64,000 bases of DNA from Reinekea marinisedimentorum (GTDB taxonomy: Bacteria > Pseudomonadota > Gammaproteobacteria > Pseudomonadales > Natronospirillaceae), in the NCBI RefSeq assembly GCF_004341165.1, contig NZ_SLZR01000005.1, positions 124,001 to 188,000 of the forward strand, given 5' to 3'. The notes below the pieces were generated by a model. It was not told the origin of the DNA, did not search any database, and worked only from the letters and a program-made list of their open reading frames with translations. Shown here piece after piece: positions 26,984-36,956 of this stretch (position 1 is the first letter of the stretch; each line of letters begins with the position of its first letter). The position numbers and the translations under genes were made by a program.

Positions 26984-28158
26984 TTTTTACCCTCCATGCG
27001 AAGGGTTTCACCGTAGATGCGATTGACCAGCGCTATCAGACCCATGCTGACAATCAAACTGGTGCCGCCGGCGCTGACCAGTGGCAGTGTTAAACCTTTG
27101 GTCGGCAACAATCCGGTATTTACACCCACATTGATAAACGCCTGTGCCGAAAACAGAATACCGATGCCATAGCAGGCAAAGGCGCCGAACAGATTGGCTT
27201 TCATTTCCGCCAGCCGTCCAACCTTAAAGATGCGATGAATCATCACAACGTACAGCGCCAGCAAAATGAAGATTCCAACAAGGCCTAACTCTTCGGCAAT
27301 GATGGCAACAATAAAATCGTTATGAGCTTCCGGCAGGTAGAAGAGCTTTTGCATGGAGTTGCCCAGGCCAACCCCGAACCATTCACCACGGCCAAAGGCG
27401 ATGAGTGATTGGGTTAACTGATAGCCACTGCCGTATACGTTTTCATCTGCCCACGGATCACGGAAAGCCAGCAGGCGCTGAACACGGTATTTTTCCGAAA
27501 AGGCCATAACACCGACCGCCACCAGAGCAGCCGCCATCGCCAGGAAAAACTGACCGGGCTTCACCCCGCCCAGGAACAGCATGCCGAGAATGGTGCCGAG
27601 AATAACCACAACAGAGCCGAAATCCGGCTCCATCAACAGCAGCAGAACGGCGAAGGCCAGAATAAGCACCGGCTTTAAGAAGCCCGACCAGGTACTGGTC
27701 ACCTCATCGCGGCGACGAACCAGATAAGCACTGACGTACAGGATCATCCCGATCTTGGCGAATTCTGATGGCTGGAAGCCAAACGGACCTAAATCGATCC
27801 AGCGACGTGAGCCTTTAATCTCCTGGCCAATACCCGGAATCAACACCAGCACCAGCAACACAAAAGCAGCGACCAGCAGCAGTGCACTGAGTTTCTGCCA
27901 GTAGACCACCGGCATAACGGTAATAAAGGAGGCAACCGCAAAGCCCAGCAGCATGTATATCGCCTGGCGCAGAGCAAAGTGATAAGGCACGCCAAACAGC
28001 TGCTCGCTGACATCAATGCCAGCTGACGCGATCATCACCAGGCCAAGCAACAGCAAGGCAACACTGCTGCAGACCAGCAGTAAATCCGGTTGCCAAATAG
28101 GCTGATAGTGACGGCCGAGCCTATCGGTCATTAGCGGCAATGCCTTAGCTGTTGTCAT
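26980..28158 (-). CDS. ftsW: SEDS-family peptidoglycan polymerase FtsW
   Basis: The product is 392 residues with ten membrane segments. The SEDS signatures GSRRWIDLGPFGFQPSEFAK, LPEAHNDFIVAIIAEELGL and GLTLPLVSAGGTSLIV are intact, including the catalytic Asp of the periplasmic loop after the RW motif. It works with FtsI (PBP3) in septal wall synthesis. It overlaps murD and murG by four bases each. Confidence 0.97.
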   Translation of the reverse strand: MTTAKALPLMTDRLGRHYQPIWQPDLLLVCSSVALLLLGLVMIASAGIDVSEQLFGVPYHFALRQAIYMLLGFAVASFITVMPVVYWQKLSALLLVAAFVLLVLVLIPGIGQEIKGSRRWIDLGPFGFQPSEFAKIGMILYVSAYLVRRRDEVTSTWSGFLKPVLILAFAVLLLLMEPDFGSVVVILGTILGMLFLGGVKPGQFFLAMAAALVAVGVMAFSEKYRVQRLLAFRDPWADENVYGSGYQLTQSLIAFGRGEWFGVGLGNSMQKLFYLPEAHNDFIVAIIAEELGLVGIFILLALYVVMIHRIFKVGRLAEMKANLFGAFACYGIGILFSAQAFINVGVNTGLLPTKGLTLPLVSAGGTSLIVSMGLIALVNRIYGETLRMEGKK

Positions 28159-29492
28159 AGCACACCTCCGACCAACTCATTGAAGGCTTCACCGCGGGCA
28201 ACATAGTTCGCAAACTGATCAAAGCTGGCACAGGCAGGCGAGAACAGAATGGCATCGCCTTCATCCGCCAGCTGTACCGCCGCAGCGAATGATTCTGCCA
28301 GGGTATTTTTAACTTCAGCAGCCGGAAACACTCGGTTCAGTTTGTCTTTATCTTCACCAAACAGGAACACAGCCTTACAGGCGCTGTCGACAATCTCTTT
28401 TAATGGCTGGAAATCCTGACCTTTGCCCTGACCGCCTGCCAGCAGAATGATGTTCTTTTTGCCAGTACCCGCCAGGCCATTCAGCGCCGCCAACACTGAG
28501 CCGACATTAGTGGCCTTGGAATCGTTGAAGAAACGCACGCCGTCTTTTTCACCCACCAGCTGGCAACGGTAAGGTAAACCGGCAAAGTCTTTCAGTGCAC
28601 TCACGGTGGCAGCAACCGGATTAGCCAGCGCATCCGCCAAAGCAAAAACCGCCAGCGCATTCGAGGTATTGTGACGACCCGGCAGGGCTAAATCGGCCTC
28701 TGCCATCAGCGGCTGATCACCACGCACCAGGTACGGACGGCCTTCAATCTCCGCCAGGCCATAGCCGGAAGCTGCTGCGTCATTCACGCCAAACGCGGTC
28801 ATTTCAGCGTCGACACCTGCAGCCGGGTAGGTTTGCGGATCATCCCGGTTAACAACGATATGCTTCGCACCGTTAAAGATTTTCAGCTTAGCGTTTCGGT
28901 AACTGACCAGGGAATCGTAGCGGTCCATATGGTCTTCGCTGATATTCAGAATAACCGCCGCATCGGCATTGAGCTCGGCCAGCAGTTCAAGCTGGAAGCT
29001 GGAAAGCTCAAGCACCGCAACATCAAACGCCTCATCTACGGCGGTTAAAACCGGCAGCCCGATGTTGCCCGCCACCAGTGTTTTATTGCCACCCGCTTTC
29101 AGCGTCTCACCCAGCCATTGGGTAACGGTGGATTTGGCATTAGAACCGGTAATCGCAACCAGCTTGCCGGTAAATTCGTTAAGGAACAGCTCAATATCGC
29201 TGCTGACTTCTGCACCGTTTTCAATGGCCTTGCGAATGGCCGGTGTGGCTAACGGTACACCCGGGCTCATCACCAGCACATCGGCACCGGCTAACACGGT
29301 TTCATCGAAGCTACCCAGGTGAACCTTCACATTCGGAAATTCAGCCTTAAGCGTTTCAATATTGGCCGGCTTTTCTCGACTGTCGATAACAGAAACCACA
29401 CACCCACGGGCAACCAGATAACGCACACAGGAAAGTCCCGTGACGCCCAGGCCAACCACCAGATAATGTTTTGTTAAGTCGAGTTTTTTCAT
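28155..29492 (-). CDS. murD: UDP-N-acetylmuramoylalanine--D-glutamate ligase
   Basis: This ligase adds D-Glu to UDP-MurNAc-L-Ala. The product is 445 residues. The N-terminal UDP site is VVGLGVTGLSCVRYL, the P-loop is ITGSNAKSTVTQWL, and NISEDHMDRY and FFNDSKATNVGS are Mur ligase motifs. It begins at the mraY stop with a one-base overlap (TAATG). Confidence 0.97.
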   Translation of the reverse strand: MKKLDLTKHYLVVGLGVTGLSCVRYLVARGCVVSVIDSREKPANIETLKAEFPNVKVHLGSFDETVLAGADVLVMSPGVPLATPAIRKAIENGAEVSSDIELFLNEFTGKLVAITGSNAKSTVTQWLGETLKAGGNKTLVAGNIGLPVLTAVDEAFDVAVLELSSFQLELLAELNADAAVILNISEDHMDRYDSLVSYRNAKLKIFNGAKHIVVNRDDPQTYPAAGVDAEMTAFGVNDAAASGYGLAEIEGRPYLVRGDQPLMAEADLALPGRHNTSNALAVFALADALANPVAATVSALKDFAGLPYRCQLVGEKDGVRFFNDSKATNVGSVLAALNGLAGTGKKNIILLAGGQGKGQDFQPLKEIVDSACKAVFLFGEDKDKLNRVFPAAEVKNTLAESFAAAVQLADEGDAILFSPACASFDQFANYVARGEAFNELVGGVL

Positions 29493-30574
29493 TAACGTAT
29501 CTTCAGCGTTGCTAAACCAATAAGTACCAGTATTACAGTGATGATCCAGAAGCGAACAATCACCCGCGGCTCCGGCCAGCCTTTCAATTCATAGTGATGG
29601 TGCAGTGGCGCCATGCGGAATATGCGCTTGCCGGTCAGCTTGTAAGAACCCACCTGCAGAATGACTGAAACTGTCTCTGCGACAAAAACACCACCCATAA
29701 TAAACAGCACCAACTCTTCACGGACGATCACTGCGATCACCCCCAGAGCAGCACCCAGCGCCAGCGAACCCACATCGCCCATAAAAACCTGCGCCGGATA
29801 GGTGTTGAACCATAAGAAGCCCAGGCCCGCGCCCACCAGTGCCGCACAGAAAACAATCAGCTCACCGGTGCCGGCGACATAAGGAATTTGCAGGTATTCG
29901 GAATACACCGAGTTACCGGTAACGTAGGCAAACACACCCAGCGCGCCACCCACCAGCACGGTTGGCAGAATGGCCAGACCATCCAGGCCATCGGTTAGGT
30001 TTACCGCATTGGACGTACCCACAATCACAAAATAAGTCATGGCGATAAACATGATGCCTAGCGGCAGCGCCACATCTTTAAAGAACGGAACAAACAACAT
30101 GGTTTCATTGGGCGTTGAGGCGCAGACATAGAGCGTGATTGCCGCGGCAAGGCCAAGAACCGACTGCCAGAAGTACTTCGCCTTGGCTGGCAGCCCTTTA
30201 GAGTTTTTCAGCACCACCTTGCGGTAATCATCCACCCAGCCAATGCAGCCAAAGCCTGCGGTAACCAGAATGGTGACCCAGACATAAAGATTGGAAAGAT
30301 CCGACCAGAGCAGTGCCGACACAATGATAGAGATAAGAATCAGAGCACCGCCCATGGTCGGCGTACCCGATTTACTGAGGTGGCTCTGTGGGCCATCCAG
30401 ACGAACCGACTGGCCGATCTGGTATGTCTTCAGCAGGCTGATTAACTTAGGACCGAGCAGCAGCGAAACGCCGAGCGCGGTCAGCACACCAAAGATGGCA
30501 CGCAAAGTCAGATACTGCAGTACACCAAAACCAGCATCAATCTGTACTAAATAGGGAGTTAACCAAACAAACAT
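29492..30574 (-). CDS. mraY: Phospho-N-acetylmuramoyl-pentapeptide transferase MraY
   Basis: MraY forms lipid I from UDP-MurNAc-pentapeptide and undecaprenyl phosphate. The product is 360 residues with ten membrane segments. The motifs [17 protein letters not shown] with its catalytic Asp pair, [22 protein letters not shown] and the APLHHHYE loop are all intact. It overlaps murF by one base (TGATG). Confidence 0.97.
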   Translation of the reverse strand: MFVWLTPYLVQIDAGFGVLQYLTLRAIFGVLTALGVSLLLGPKLISLLKTYQIGQSVRLDGPQSHLSKSGTPTMGGALILISIIVSALLWSDLSNLYVWVTILVTAGFGCIGWVDDYRKVVLKNSKGLPAKAKYFWQSVLGLAAAITLYVCASTPNETMLFVPFFKDVALPLGIMFIAMTYFVIVGTSNAVNLTDGLDGLAILPTVLVGGALGVFAYVTGNSVYSEYLQIPYVAGTGELIVFCAALVGAGLGFLWFNTYPAQVFMGDVGSLALGAALGVIAVIVREELVLFIMGGVFVAETVSVILQVGSYKLTGKRIFRMAPLHHHYELKGWPEPRVIVRFWIITVILVLIGLATLKIR

Positions 30575-31917
30575 CAGTTGTTCCTTCTTAACGCTTCTAC
30601 AACGCGTTCCATTCCGGCACTACGGGAGCCTTTCACCAGCACAACAGTTTCCGGTTCTAATTTCACTGGCAACACGGCCAGCAACTGCTCGACGGTGTCG
30701 AATTTGTGACCGTCGAATGCTTCAGCAATATGGGCAGACTGTTCACCAACACTCCAGATTGCCTTAATTTTTCCTCGTGCATACAGACCAACTTCGCGGT
30801 GCAGTGCGGCCGTTTCTTCACCCAGTTCGGCCATGTCTCCGGCGATTAACAGGGTGTCACCACCGATACCGGCCAAGACATCAATCGCCGCCTTGTAGGA
30901 ATCCGGATTAGCATTGTAGGCATCGTGAATCAGCGGCCCGCCATGATTGGATTCAATCGACTCCAGGCGACCCGGTTCCGGCGTCATTTCGCTCAGCCCC
31001 TGGGCGATATCGAGCGTTGATACACCGGCCAGCCAGGCAGTCGCCGCAGCGGCTGCGGCATTCAGAGCCATGTGCTTACCAATGACCGGCCAGCTAATAG
31101 AGATATCGCCATCCGGCGTAGCCAGCGTAAAGTTGCTGCCAAAACCATCGGTTTCATAAGACAGCAAAGAGACATCAGCATTGCCGTGTTTACCAAACGT
31201 CACCACCGAGCGGGTACCGGCACGCTTAAGCCAGCTGGCAAAGGCCGGATCATCTTTATTCAGCACAACGCCACCCTGTTCAAGCGTGGCATCGATAATT
31301 TCGCCCTTGGCAGTACGCACACCCTCAATACCACCAAAACCCTCAGTGTGAGCCAGACCCGCATTCAGCAGCAGGCCGATGTGCGGCCGGGAAAACTCGC
31401 CCAGCCATTTAATTTCGCCGCCGGCACTGGCACCCATTTCCAGCAGTATGCGCTGGTGTTTGTCACTCAGACGGAACCAGGTTTTAGGGACACCGATGTC
31501 GTTGTTGAAATTACCTTTCGTGGCCAACAGGCCCGGCTGCTGCTTAAAGATGCATTCCAGCATGGCTCGGGTTGAGGTTTTACCGGCGCTGCCGGTGAGC
31601 GCAACCACCTGCCCTTCGAACCGGTCACGCAGGATGGCCGCCAAATAACCCAGCGCCTTGCGGCTGTCTTCAACGACCAGCTGAGAAATTTCCACGCCTT
31701 CAATTTCATGTTCAACCACCAGTGCCGAGGCACCGCCTTTAATGGCTGCCTCGACGTAATTGTGACCATCGAACAGACCGCCTTTAATGGCCAGATAAAC
31801 ATCGCCGGACTTTAGCGTCCGGCTGTCGGTAGAAACATCACCAATAACGTGATCAAAGCCAATCAGCTGGCCGCCACACTTTTCTGCCCATTCGATAAGC
31901 GTTGGTTCAGTCCACAT
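30574..31917 (-). CDS. murF: UDP-N-acetylmuramoyl-tripeptide--D-alanyl-D-alanine ligase
   Basis: MurF adds D-Ala-D-Ala to the UDP-MurNAc-tripeptide. The product is 447 residues. The P-loop is [14 protein letters not shown], followed by [10 protein letters not shown] and DAYNANPDS, the MurF signature. Its D-Ala-D-Ala substrate needs a Ddl ligase that is not encoded in this cluster. It overlaps the end of murE by 11 bases. Confidence 0.97.
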   Translation of the reverse strand: MWTEPTLIEWAEKCGGQLIGFDHVIGDVSTDSRTLKSGDVYLAIKGGLFDGHNYVEAAIKGGASALVVEHEIEGVEISQLVVEDSRKALGYLAAILRDRFEGQVVALTGSAGKTSTRAMLECIFKQQPGLLATKGNFNNDIGVPKTWFRLSDKHQRILLEMGASAGGEIKWLGEFSRPHIGLLLNAGLAHTEGFGGIEGVRTAKGEIIDATLEQGGVVLNKDDPAFASWLKRAGTRSVVTFGKHGNADVSLLSYETDGFGSNFTLATPDGDISISWPVIGKHMALNAAAAAATAWLAGVSTLDIAQGLSEMTPEPGRLESIESNHGGPLIHDAYNANPDSYKAAIDVLAGIGGDTLLIAGDMAELGEETAALHREVGLYARGKIKAIWSVGEQSAHIAEAFDGHKFDTVEQLLAVLPVKLEPETVVLVKGSRSAGMERVVEALRRNN

Positions 31918-33364
31918 CCTGTGCCTCCTGCCAGCTGTACACCGTTTCCTGATCAGAAAACGAGTGTTTCACGCCATTAATTTCCTGGTAATTTTCATGC
32001 CCTTTGCCGGCAATCAGAATCACATCGTCCGAGCTGGCGCTATCCAAAGTGGCAGCAATGGCTTCATCCCGCGCCGGTATCACCGTGTGACGCTCAGGGT
32101 GAGCGAAGCCCTTGCAGATATCGTCAATGATTTGCGCCGAAGACTCGGTGCGCGGGTTGTCGTCAGTGACCACCACAAAATCAGCATGCTGTTCAGCAAT
32201 ACGCGCCATTTCCGGGCGTTTGCCAGCATCGCGGTCGCCACCGCAACCGAAGATCACACCCAGGCGACCACTGACATGATCGCGACACGCCTGCAGCGCT
32301 TTTTCCAACGCATCCGGGGTATGGGCATGGTCAACCACAACGGCAGGACCATAAGGCAGACGGATCATTTCCATGCGTCCCTTTACCGGGCTGCAATTTG
32401 AGATAATTCTTGCCGCGGTATTCAGCGGTATTCCTTCAGCCATCAGCACGGCAAAAGCCGCCAGCGCATTACTCAGGTTAAAACGACCCAGCAAACGCAA
32501 ATTCAGATCAACGGTGCCTTCAGCCGTTTTTACAGTGGCATCGATGCCCGCCTGATGGCTGCGCATCTTCACAACCTGGAAATCCGCTTCCTGTTCCAGG
32601 CTGAAGGTAAAAATATTTTCCGCTTTAATAGAACCAATATGATCCTGAACCCAGGCGTCATCGAGGTTCACCACGGCATTCTTCAGGCCCGGCCACTGCA
32701 TCAACAGCCATTTGGCGTTGCCGTAGGCTTCCATGGTTTTGTGGTAATCGAGGTGATCACGACTCAGATTGGTAAACACTGCGGTAGAGAAGGCGATGCC
32801 ATCAACACGCCCCTGATCGAGGCCGTGCGATGAAACTTCCATAGCGCAATACTCAGCGCCCTGCTGTTTCTGCCGGGCAATTTCAGAATGCAGGCGAATC
32901 ACATCCGGCGTGGTATTCAGCGTTTCTGTCAGCTGCCCCCAAAGCCCCTGACCATTGGTGCCGATAATGCCGCAGCGCTTACCGAGGAAATCCAATGACT
33001 GAGCGATATACTGGCAGGTAGAGGTTTTACCGTTTGTACCGGTAATGCCGATCATGCGCAGCTCTTCCGTCAGCGAGCCATAAAAACGATGCGCCAGCGT
33101 ACCGAGCTTTGCTTTAAGGTCTTCCACCACACAAACCGGCACGCGGTTATTGGCTACCTTCACCGGCCGCTCACACAAAATTGCCACGGCGCCGTTTTCA
33201 ATGGCCGATTCAATAAAGTCGTGACCATCGCGGGCGTAGCTTTCAATCTTCAACGCAATAAAGATGGAGCCGCGGGTAACCTCACGGCTGTCGGTTGTCA
33301 GATTCAGCGCTTTAACGCCGGCCAGTTCCGGGCAGGATGGCAGCCAGTCAATCATGGCGATCAT
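31907..33364 (-). CDS. murE: UDP-MurNAc-L-alanyl-D-glutamate--meso-diaminopimelate ligase
   Basis: The product is 485 residues. The P-loop is ITGTNGKTSTCQY, and the DDNPRTESS motif is the meso-DAP recognition signature, so the wall is DAP type, as expected of a Gram-negative organism. GKGHENYQE lies near the C-terminus. The start ATG 33364 overlaps the ftsI stop (ATGA); a second ATG lies three codons later. Confidence 0.97.
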   Translation of the reverse strand: MIAMIDWLPSCPELAGVKALNLTTDSREVTRGSIFIALKIESYARDGHDFIESAIENGAVAILCERPVKVANNRVPVCVVEDLKAKLGTLAHRFYGSLTEELRMIGITGTNGKTSTCQYIAQSLDFLGKRCGIIGTNGQGLWGQLTETLNTTPDVIRLHSEIARQKQQGAEYCAMEVSSHGLDQGRVDGIAFSTAVFTNLSRDHLDYHKTMEAYGNAKWLLMQWPGLKNAVVNLDDAWVQDHIGSIKAENIFTFSLEQEADFQVVKMRSHQAGIDATVKTAEGTVDLNLRLLGRFNLSNALAAFAVLMAEGIPLNTAARIISNCSPVKGRMEMIRLPYGPAVVVDHAHTPDALEKALQACRDHVSGRLGVIFGCGGDRDAGKRPEMARIAEQHADFVVVTDDNPRTESSAQIIDDICKGFAHPERHTVIPARDEAIAATLDSASSDDVILIAGKGHENYQEINGVKHSFSDQETVYSWQEAQDVD

Positions 33365-35028
33365 TTAGAACCCTCCCCGAGCAACGGTGCCTGATCCGGA
33401 TTAATATTCATGAGTGGCAGAGCCTGAGTCATCACACCATTAAAAATAGACGCCGGTATCTCGCCGCCGTAATAGGCATCTTCTGGCGGCTCGTTGATCA
33501 CCACCACGGTGACTACCTGCGGATTGTTCGCCGGCGCTATACCAACGAAAGAAGAGGTGTATTTGGCATCTTCATAGCCCTGCGCACCAATTTTATGGCT
33601 GGTGCCTGTTTTGCCGGCAACAGAATACCAATCCAAATGCGCTCGGCTGGCTGTACCACCGGGCTCGACCACGGTCTTCATCATCTCAATAACCTGGTTC
33701 GCCGTGCGCTCGGAAACCACCTGCAATTCATCGTCTACAGTGGTTAGGTTCTGGATTAGCCTGGCGTGCACCCGCTTACCGCCATTCGCTAACGTAGCAT
33801 AGGCCTGCGCCATTAAAATGGGCGATACCGACAAGCCATAGCCATAGGCTAATGCGCCCTGACGAACATCATCCCAGCGCATTGGATTTGGCAATGCACC
33901 GGAAGCCTCGCCCGGAAAACCAATACCCGGGGTTGTACCCAAGCCATAGTTGTAGAGCGTCTGCCAGAACACGTCGCGATCCAAATCTTTGGCAATTTTT
34001 ACGATGCCGACGTTGGACGACTTCTTGATCACTTCTGTCGCCGTCAGCTCGCCATAATCCCGAAAATCACGAATCGAGAATTTACCCAGACGCAAGCGAC
34101 CCGGGCTGGTGTTAATTTTACTGTTGGGAGTGACCAGGCCTTGTTCCAACGCGATGGACATGGTGATCGGCTTCATGATCGAGCCCGGCTCAAAACCATC
34201 GGTCACGGCGCGGTTACGCAAGGCTTCTGCGGTAATGGTGGAGCGGTCGTTCGGGTTGTAGCCCGGCTGATTCACCAGCGCCAGCACTTCACCGGTTTTT
34301 ACGTCCATCATAACGACAGAACCGGAGGCAGCTCCGGTTTTTGCGATGGCAGATTTCAGTTCGCGGTAGGCCAGATACTGCAGTCGCAGGTCGATGGTCA
34401 GGTTGAGATTATCGCCGGCCTCGGAAGCCGTCAGCTCACCAACATCGCGAACGGAGCGACCCATCAAATCCCGAATGACCTCCTTCTTGCCGGAGGTGGC
34501 AGAAAGTTGAGCATCAAACGCCAGCTCAATACCTTCCTGACCATGGTCATCCACATCTGTAAAACCAACCACCTGCGCAGCCACTTCACCGGCAGGATAG
34601 TAGCGCTTGTATTCTTTCTGGCCGTATACGCCCTTCAAGCCTAAATCCAGCACCACTTGAGCCTCTTCCGGGTTCATCTGGCGACGGATGTACATAAAGG
34701 CACGGTGATGATCAGCTCGGTAGGCCAGTGTTTTTTCACTGACGCCAGAGGCTTTTGCCAGCACCGGAATATCAGCTTTATTAATTTCACGCGGGTCAGC
34801 CCACAGCGAAATGACCGGTGTGCTTACCGCCATCGCCCGGCCATAGCGGTCGGTCAGCATACCGCGCGGTGCGTTCACCACCTCTATACGCTGCCAACGG
34901 GAAGTCCCTTCTGAAATCAGAAAGTCCTTCTGCAAAACCTGCAGATACACCACGCGCCAAACCGTTACTGACAATAAAGCCAGTAAGCCGATTTGAACTG
35001 TTGTGTAGCGCCAGCTTGCTCGATCCAT
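33361..35028 (-). CDS. ftsI: Septal peptidoglycan transpeptidase FtsI (PBP3)
   Basis: The product is 555 residues with a short cytoplasmic tail and one membrane anchor (about 12-30, IGLLALLSVTVWRVVYLQVL). A pedestal domain follows, then the transpeptidase domain with the active-site SxxK (GSIMKP), SSN and KTGTSHK motifs. It works with FtsW at the septum and is a target of beta-lactams. It follows ftsL by 10 nt. Confidence 0.97.
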   Translation of the reverse strand: MDRASWRYTTVQIGLLALLSVTVWRVVYLQVLQKDFLISEGTSRWQRIEVVNAPRGMLTDRYGRAMAVSTPVISLWADPREINKADIPVLAKASGVSEKTLAYRADHHRAFMYIRRQMNPEEAQVVLDLGLKGVYGQKEYKRYYPAGEVAAQVVGFTDVDDHGQEGIELAFDAQLSATSGKKEVIRDLMGRSVRDVGELTASEAGDNLNLTIDLRLQYLAYRELKSAIAKTGAASGSVVMMDVKTGEVLALVNQPGYNPNDRSTITAEALRNRAVTDGFEPGSIMKPITMSIALEQGLVTPNSKINTSPGRLRLGKFSIRDFRDYGELTATEVIKKSSNVGIVKIAKDLDRDVFWQTLYNYGLGTTPGIGFPGEASGALPNPMRWDDVRQGALAYGYGLSVSPILMAQAYATLANGGKRVHARLIQNLTTVDDELQVVSERTANQVIEMMKTVVEPGGTASRAHLDWYSVAGKTGTSHKIGAQGYEDAKYTSSFVGIAPANNPQVVTVVVINEPPEDAYYGGEIPASIFNGVMTQALPLMNINPDQAPLLGEGSK

Positions 35029-35038
35029 TCAATTAACT

Positions 35039-35329
35039 CTATTTAAGCTTGTCTATTTCTTTAATATTTTCCGCACTTGGCAGCACCATGTGCAGCTGTT
35101 CTCTTGCTATTCGTTCCACGCGGGAAGGCGATGAAAAGGCACTTTCTTCTAAAAGCAGCTTGCCCCACTCTTCCTGCATCACTCTCAACTCTTCGCGCAT
35201 CTGCTCCAGCTGTGAAAACTGCTGTCGCGTTTTGTAAGTCACCGACACGATCGAAAAGGTGGTTGCCAGTGCGACCGACGTTAAAACAACGACGACCGAC
35301 CAGGTCAGCCAGGGTGACTTAACGATCAC
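35039..35329 (-). CDS. ftsL: Cell division protein FtsL
   Basis: The product is 96 residues with one membrane helix near the N-terminus (SVVVLTSVALATTFSIVSV) and a periplasmic coiled coil (KTRQQFSQLEQMREELRVMQ), ending in ERIAREQLHMVLP. It forms a complex with FtsB and FtsQ. Sequence conservation in this family is low, so position between rsmH and ftsI is the main support. It overlaps rsmH by four bases. Confidence 0.93.
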   Translation of the reverse strand: MIVKSPWLTWSVVVVLTSVALATTFSIVSVTYKTRQQFSQLEQMREELRVMQEEWGKLLLEESAFSSPSRVERIAREQLHMVLPSAENIKEIDKLK

Positions 35330-36267
35330 AGCCTTTCCGCCACACGCAAGGTTGCGCTGCGCGAGCGCACATTAACCTTCACCTCCTGCGCGGTCGCCTT
35401 AATGGCTTTACCGACAGCACGCATTTTACGGTCAATGCTCGATTCCATGACCGGCAAGCCCGGTGGCAACTCTGGCCCCTGAGCCTGCAGGCGAATAAAC
35501 TGTTTCACCGCACGATCTTCCAGGCTATGGAAAGAAATAACCGCCAGGCGACCGCCCTGCTTGAGCACCTTCAGTGAGCCTTCCAACACAGCATCCAGCT
35601 CATCCAGCTCACCGTTAATAAAGATGCGGATCGCCTGAAACGACTTGGTTGCCGGGTGTTTCTTGTGATCCCATTTAGGGTGAGACTCTTTAATAATCTC
35701 AGCCAACTGCAACGTGGTGGTAATTGGCTGCCGCTCACGCGCCAGTACAATGCCCTTGGCAATGCGGCGGCTAAAGCGCTCATCGCCATACTTAAACAGC
35801 ACATCGGCCAGCTCTTCTTCACGCACCGAAGCAATCCAGTCTGCCGCGCTGACGCCGGCTTCCGGGTTCATGCGCATGTCCAGCGGGCCATCGGCCTTAA
35901 AGCTAAAGCCCCGACTGGCATCATCAAGCTGTGGCGACGAAACCCCCAGGTCGAGCAGAATGCCATTAACCTTACCCAGCAGCCCTCGCGCTTCCATTTC
36001 CTGCTGCATCTGCGCGAAGCCAGCCTGAATAACCACAACGCGACCATCTTCTGCGGCCAGACGCTTGGCCTCGGCAATGGCCAGCGGGTCTTTATCAAAG
36101 ACGATTAAGGTCGATTCCGGTGACAACTTAGATAGCAGCAGCCGGCTGTGGCCGCCGCGACCGAAGGTGCCGTCAATATAAATGCCGCTATAAGGCAGCA
36201 ATGCCTCTACGGTTTCGTGCAGCAGAACCGTTTCGTGCAGAAACTGATCGTTCAGTGAACCCGTCAT
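35326..36267 (-). CDS. rsmH: 16S rRNA (cytosine-1402-N4)-methyltransferase RsmH (MraW)
   Basis: This SAM-dependent enzyme methylates N4 of C1402 in 16S rRNA. The product is 313 residues. The motifs are HETVLLHETVEAL, DGTFGRGGHSRLLL, FDKDPLAIAEAKRL, GILLDLGVSSPQLDDASRGF and AVISFHSLEDRAVKQF. RsmI, which adds the 2'-O-methyl at the same nucleotide, is encoded at 40368. It overlaps mraZ by four bases. Confidence 0.97.
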   Translation of the reverse strand: MTGSLNDQFLHETVLLHETVEALLPYSGIYIDGTFGRGGHSRLLLSKLSPESTLIVFDKDPLAIAEAKRLAAEDGRVVVIQAGFAQMQQEMEARGLLGKVNGILLDLGVSSPQLDDASRGFSFKADGPLDMRMNPEAGVSAADWIASVREEELADVLFKYGDERFSRRIAKGIVLARERQPITTTLQLAEIIKESHPKWDHKKHPATKSFQAIRIFINGELDELDAVLEGSLKVLKQGGRLAVISFHSLEDRAVKQFIRLQAQGPELPPGLPVMESSIDRKMRAVGKAIKATAQEVKVNVRSRSATLRVAERL

Positions 36268-36740
36268 AGCGAAATTTGCTCCAGCTCTTCTGTCATTAAT
36301 TCTTCATTACCTGCTTCGGCGATATAGGCATCACGCGTCTGTTGCCACAGGCTTTCAGACCACAATTCAAACTTATTGCCCTGCCCAAGCAGCACAACCT
36401 TTTTGTCCAGCTCGGCGTGTTCCCGAAGCGGGCCGGAGATCAACAGTCGGCCGGCGCTGTCGATATCCACATCGGTTGCGTATCCCAACAACAAACGCTG
36501 TAGGCGACGGGCAGCCTTATTAAAGCTGGACAAAGCAGAAATTTTTTCCTGAACAATTTCCCATTCAGGCAGAGGGTAAATAAGCAGACATTTGGATTCG
36601 GTATCGATCGTGATGACCATGTGATTCTCAGCAGCAGCGTCCAATACACTCCGGTATCGACTGGGCACAGCAATACGCCCCTTGGCATCTAAGGCCAAAG
36701 AGTGCACTCCTCGCAACATCACGCTATCGCTCAGCGCCAT
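36264..36740 (-). CDS. mraZ: Transcriptional regulator MraZ
   Basis: The product is 158 residues with two AbrB-like swapped-hairpin domains. Each carries the DxxxR motif (DAKGRIAVPSRYR and DSAGRLLISGPLRE). MraZ forms a ring oligomer and represses the dcw operon by binding spaced TGG repeats in its own promoter. Here it is the first gene of the cluster, and three such repeats lie 59-83 bp upstream of its start. Confidence 0.97.
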   Translation of the reverse strand: MALSDSVMLRGVHSLALDAKGRIAVPSRYRSVLDAAAENHMVITIDTESKCLLIYPLPEWEIVQEKISALSSFNKAARRLQRLLLGYATDVDIDSAGRLLISGPLREHAELDKKVVLLGQGNKFELWSESLWQQTRDAYIAEAGNEELMTEELEQISL

Positions 36741-36755
36741 TATTTCCCCAGTTCT

Positions 36756-36838
36756 TATAGTGTCGGTGATTAGTTAGTGACTGCTAACAAAGAAGAAATA
36801 CCACAAATATCCACTTTCCCCCACATTTCGACACTATA
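36756..36838. repeat. 10-bp inverted repeat enclosing the MraZ operator
   Basis: TATAGTGTCG at 36756-36765 and its exact complement CGACACTATA at 36829-36838 are separated by 63 bp that contain the MraZ boxes. The right arm contains the putative -10. Confidence 0.7.
36799..36823 (-). promoter_or_regulatory. MraZ operator: three TGG boxes at 10-bp spacing
   Basis: On the minus strand TGGGG, TGGAT and TGGTA follow each other with 5-nt spacers (GAAAG, ATTTG), starting just after the putative -10 at 36833-36838. This matches the known MraZ site layout (TGGGN repeats one helical turn apart). Confidence 0.8.
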
Positions 36839-36861
36839 GTTGCAGCCAGCACCACAAGCAA
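36833..36861 (-). promoter_or_regulatory. Candidate sigma-70 promoter of the mraZ/dcw operon
   Basis: On the minus strand TTGCTT-N17-TATAGT. The start would be near 36826, inside the first MraZ box, giving an 85-nt leader and simple repression by MraZ. Confidence 0.65.
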
Positions 36862-36956
36862 GTATTCACTATCGCTAAGCGGTAGAAAAAATCCTTTAAA
36901 AACATAAGGTTAGGAAGTGGGTCACAAAGTGGGGTAGAAAGTTAGCAAGTACTAAC

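Larger units (their letters stand above)
36773..36956. repeat. Two copies of the inverted repeat GTTAG-N6-CTAAC around the dcw promoter
   Basis: GTTAG-TGACTG-CTAAC at 36773-36788 and GTTAG-CAAGTA-CTAAC at 36941-36956 share identical arms but different centres. They lie 168 bp apart (start to start), one on each side of the promoter and operator. They could be binding sites for a dimeric regulator. Confidence 0.55.

Noticed and set aside
31072-31575. 167-residue plus-strand frame opposite murF
   Set aside because: Antisense shadow of murF, which is certain from its Mur ligase motifs and operon position.
36918-36934. TGGGT and TGGGG on the plus strand as further MraZ boxes
   Set aside because: They are 12 bp apart rather than 10 and face the other way; probably chance.
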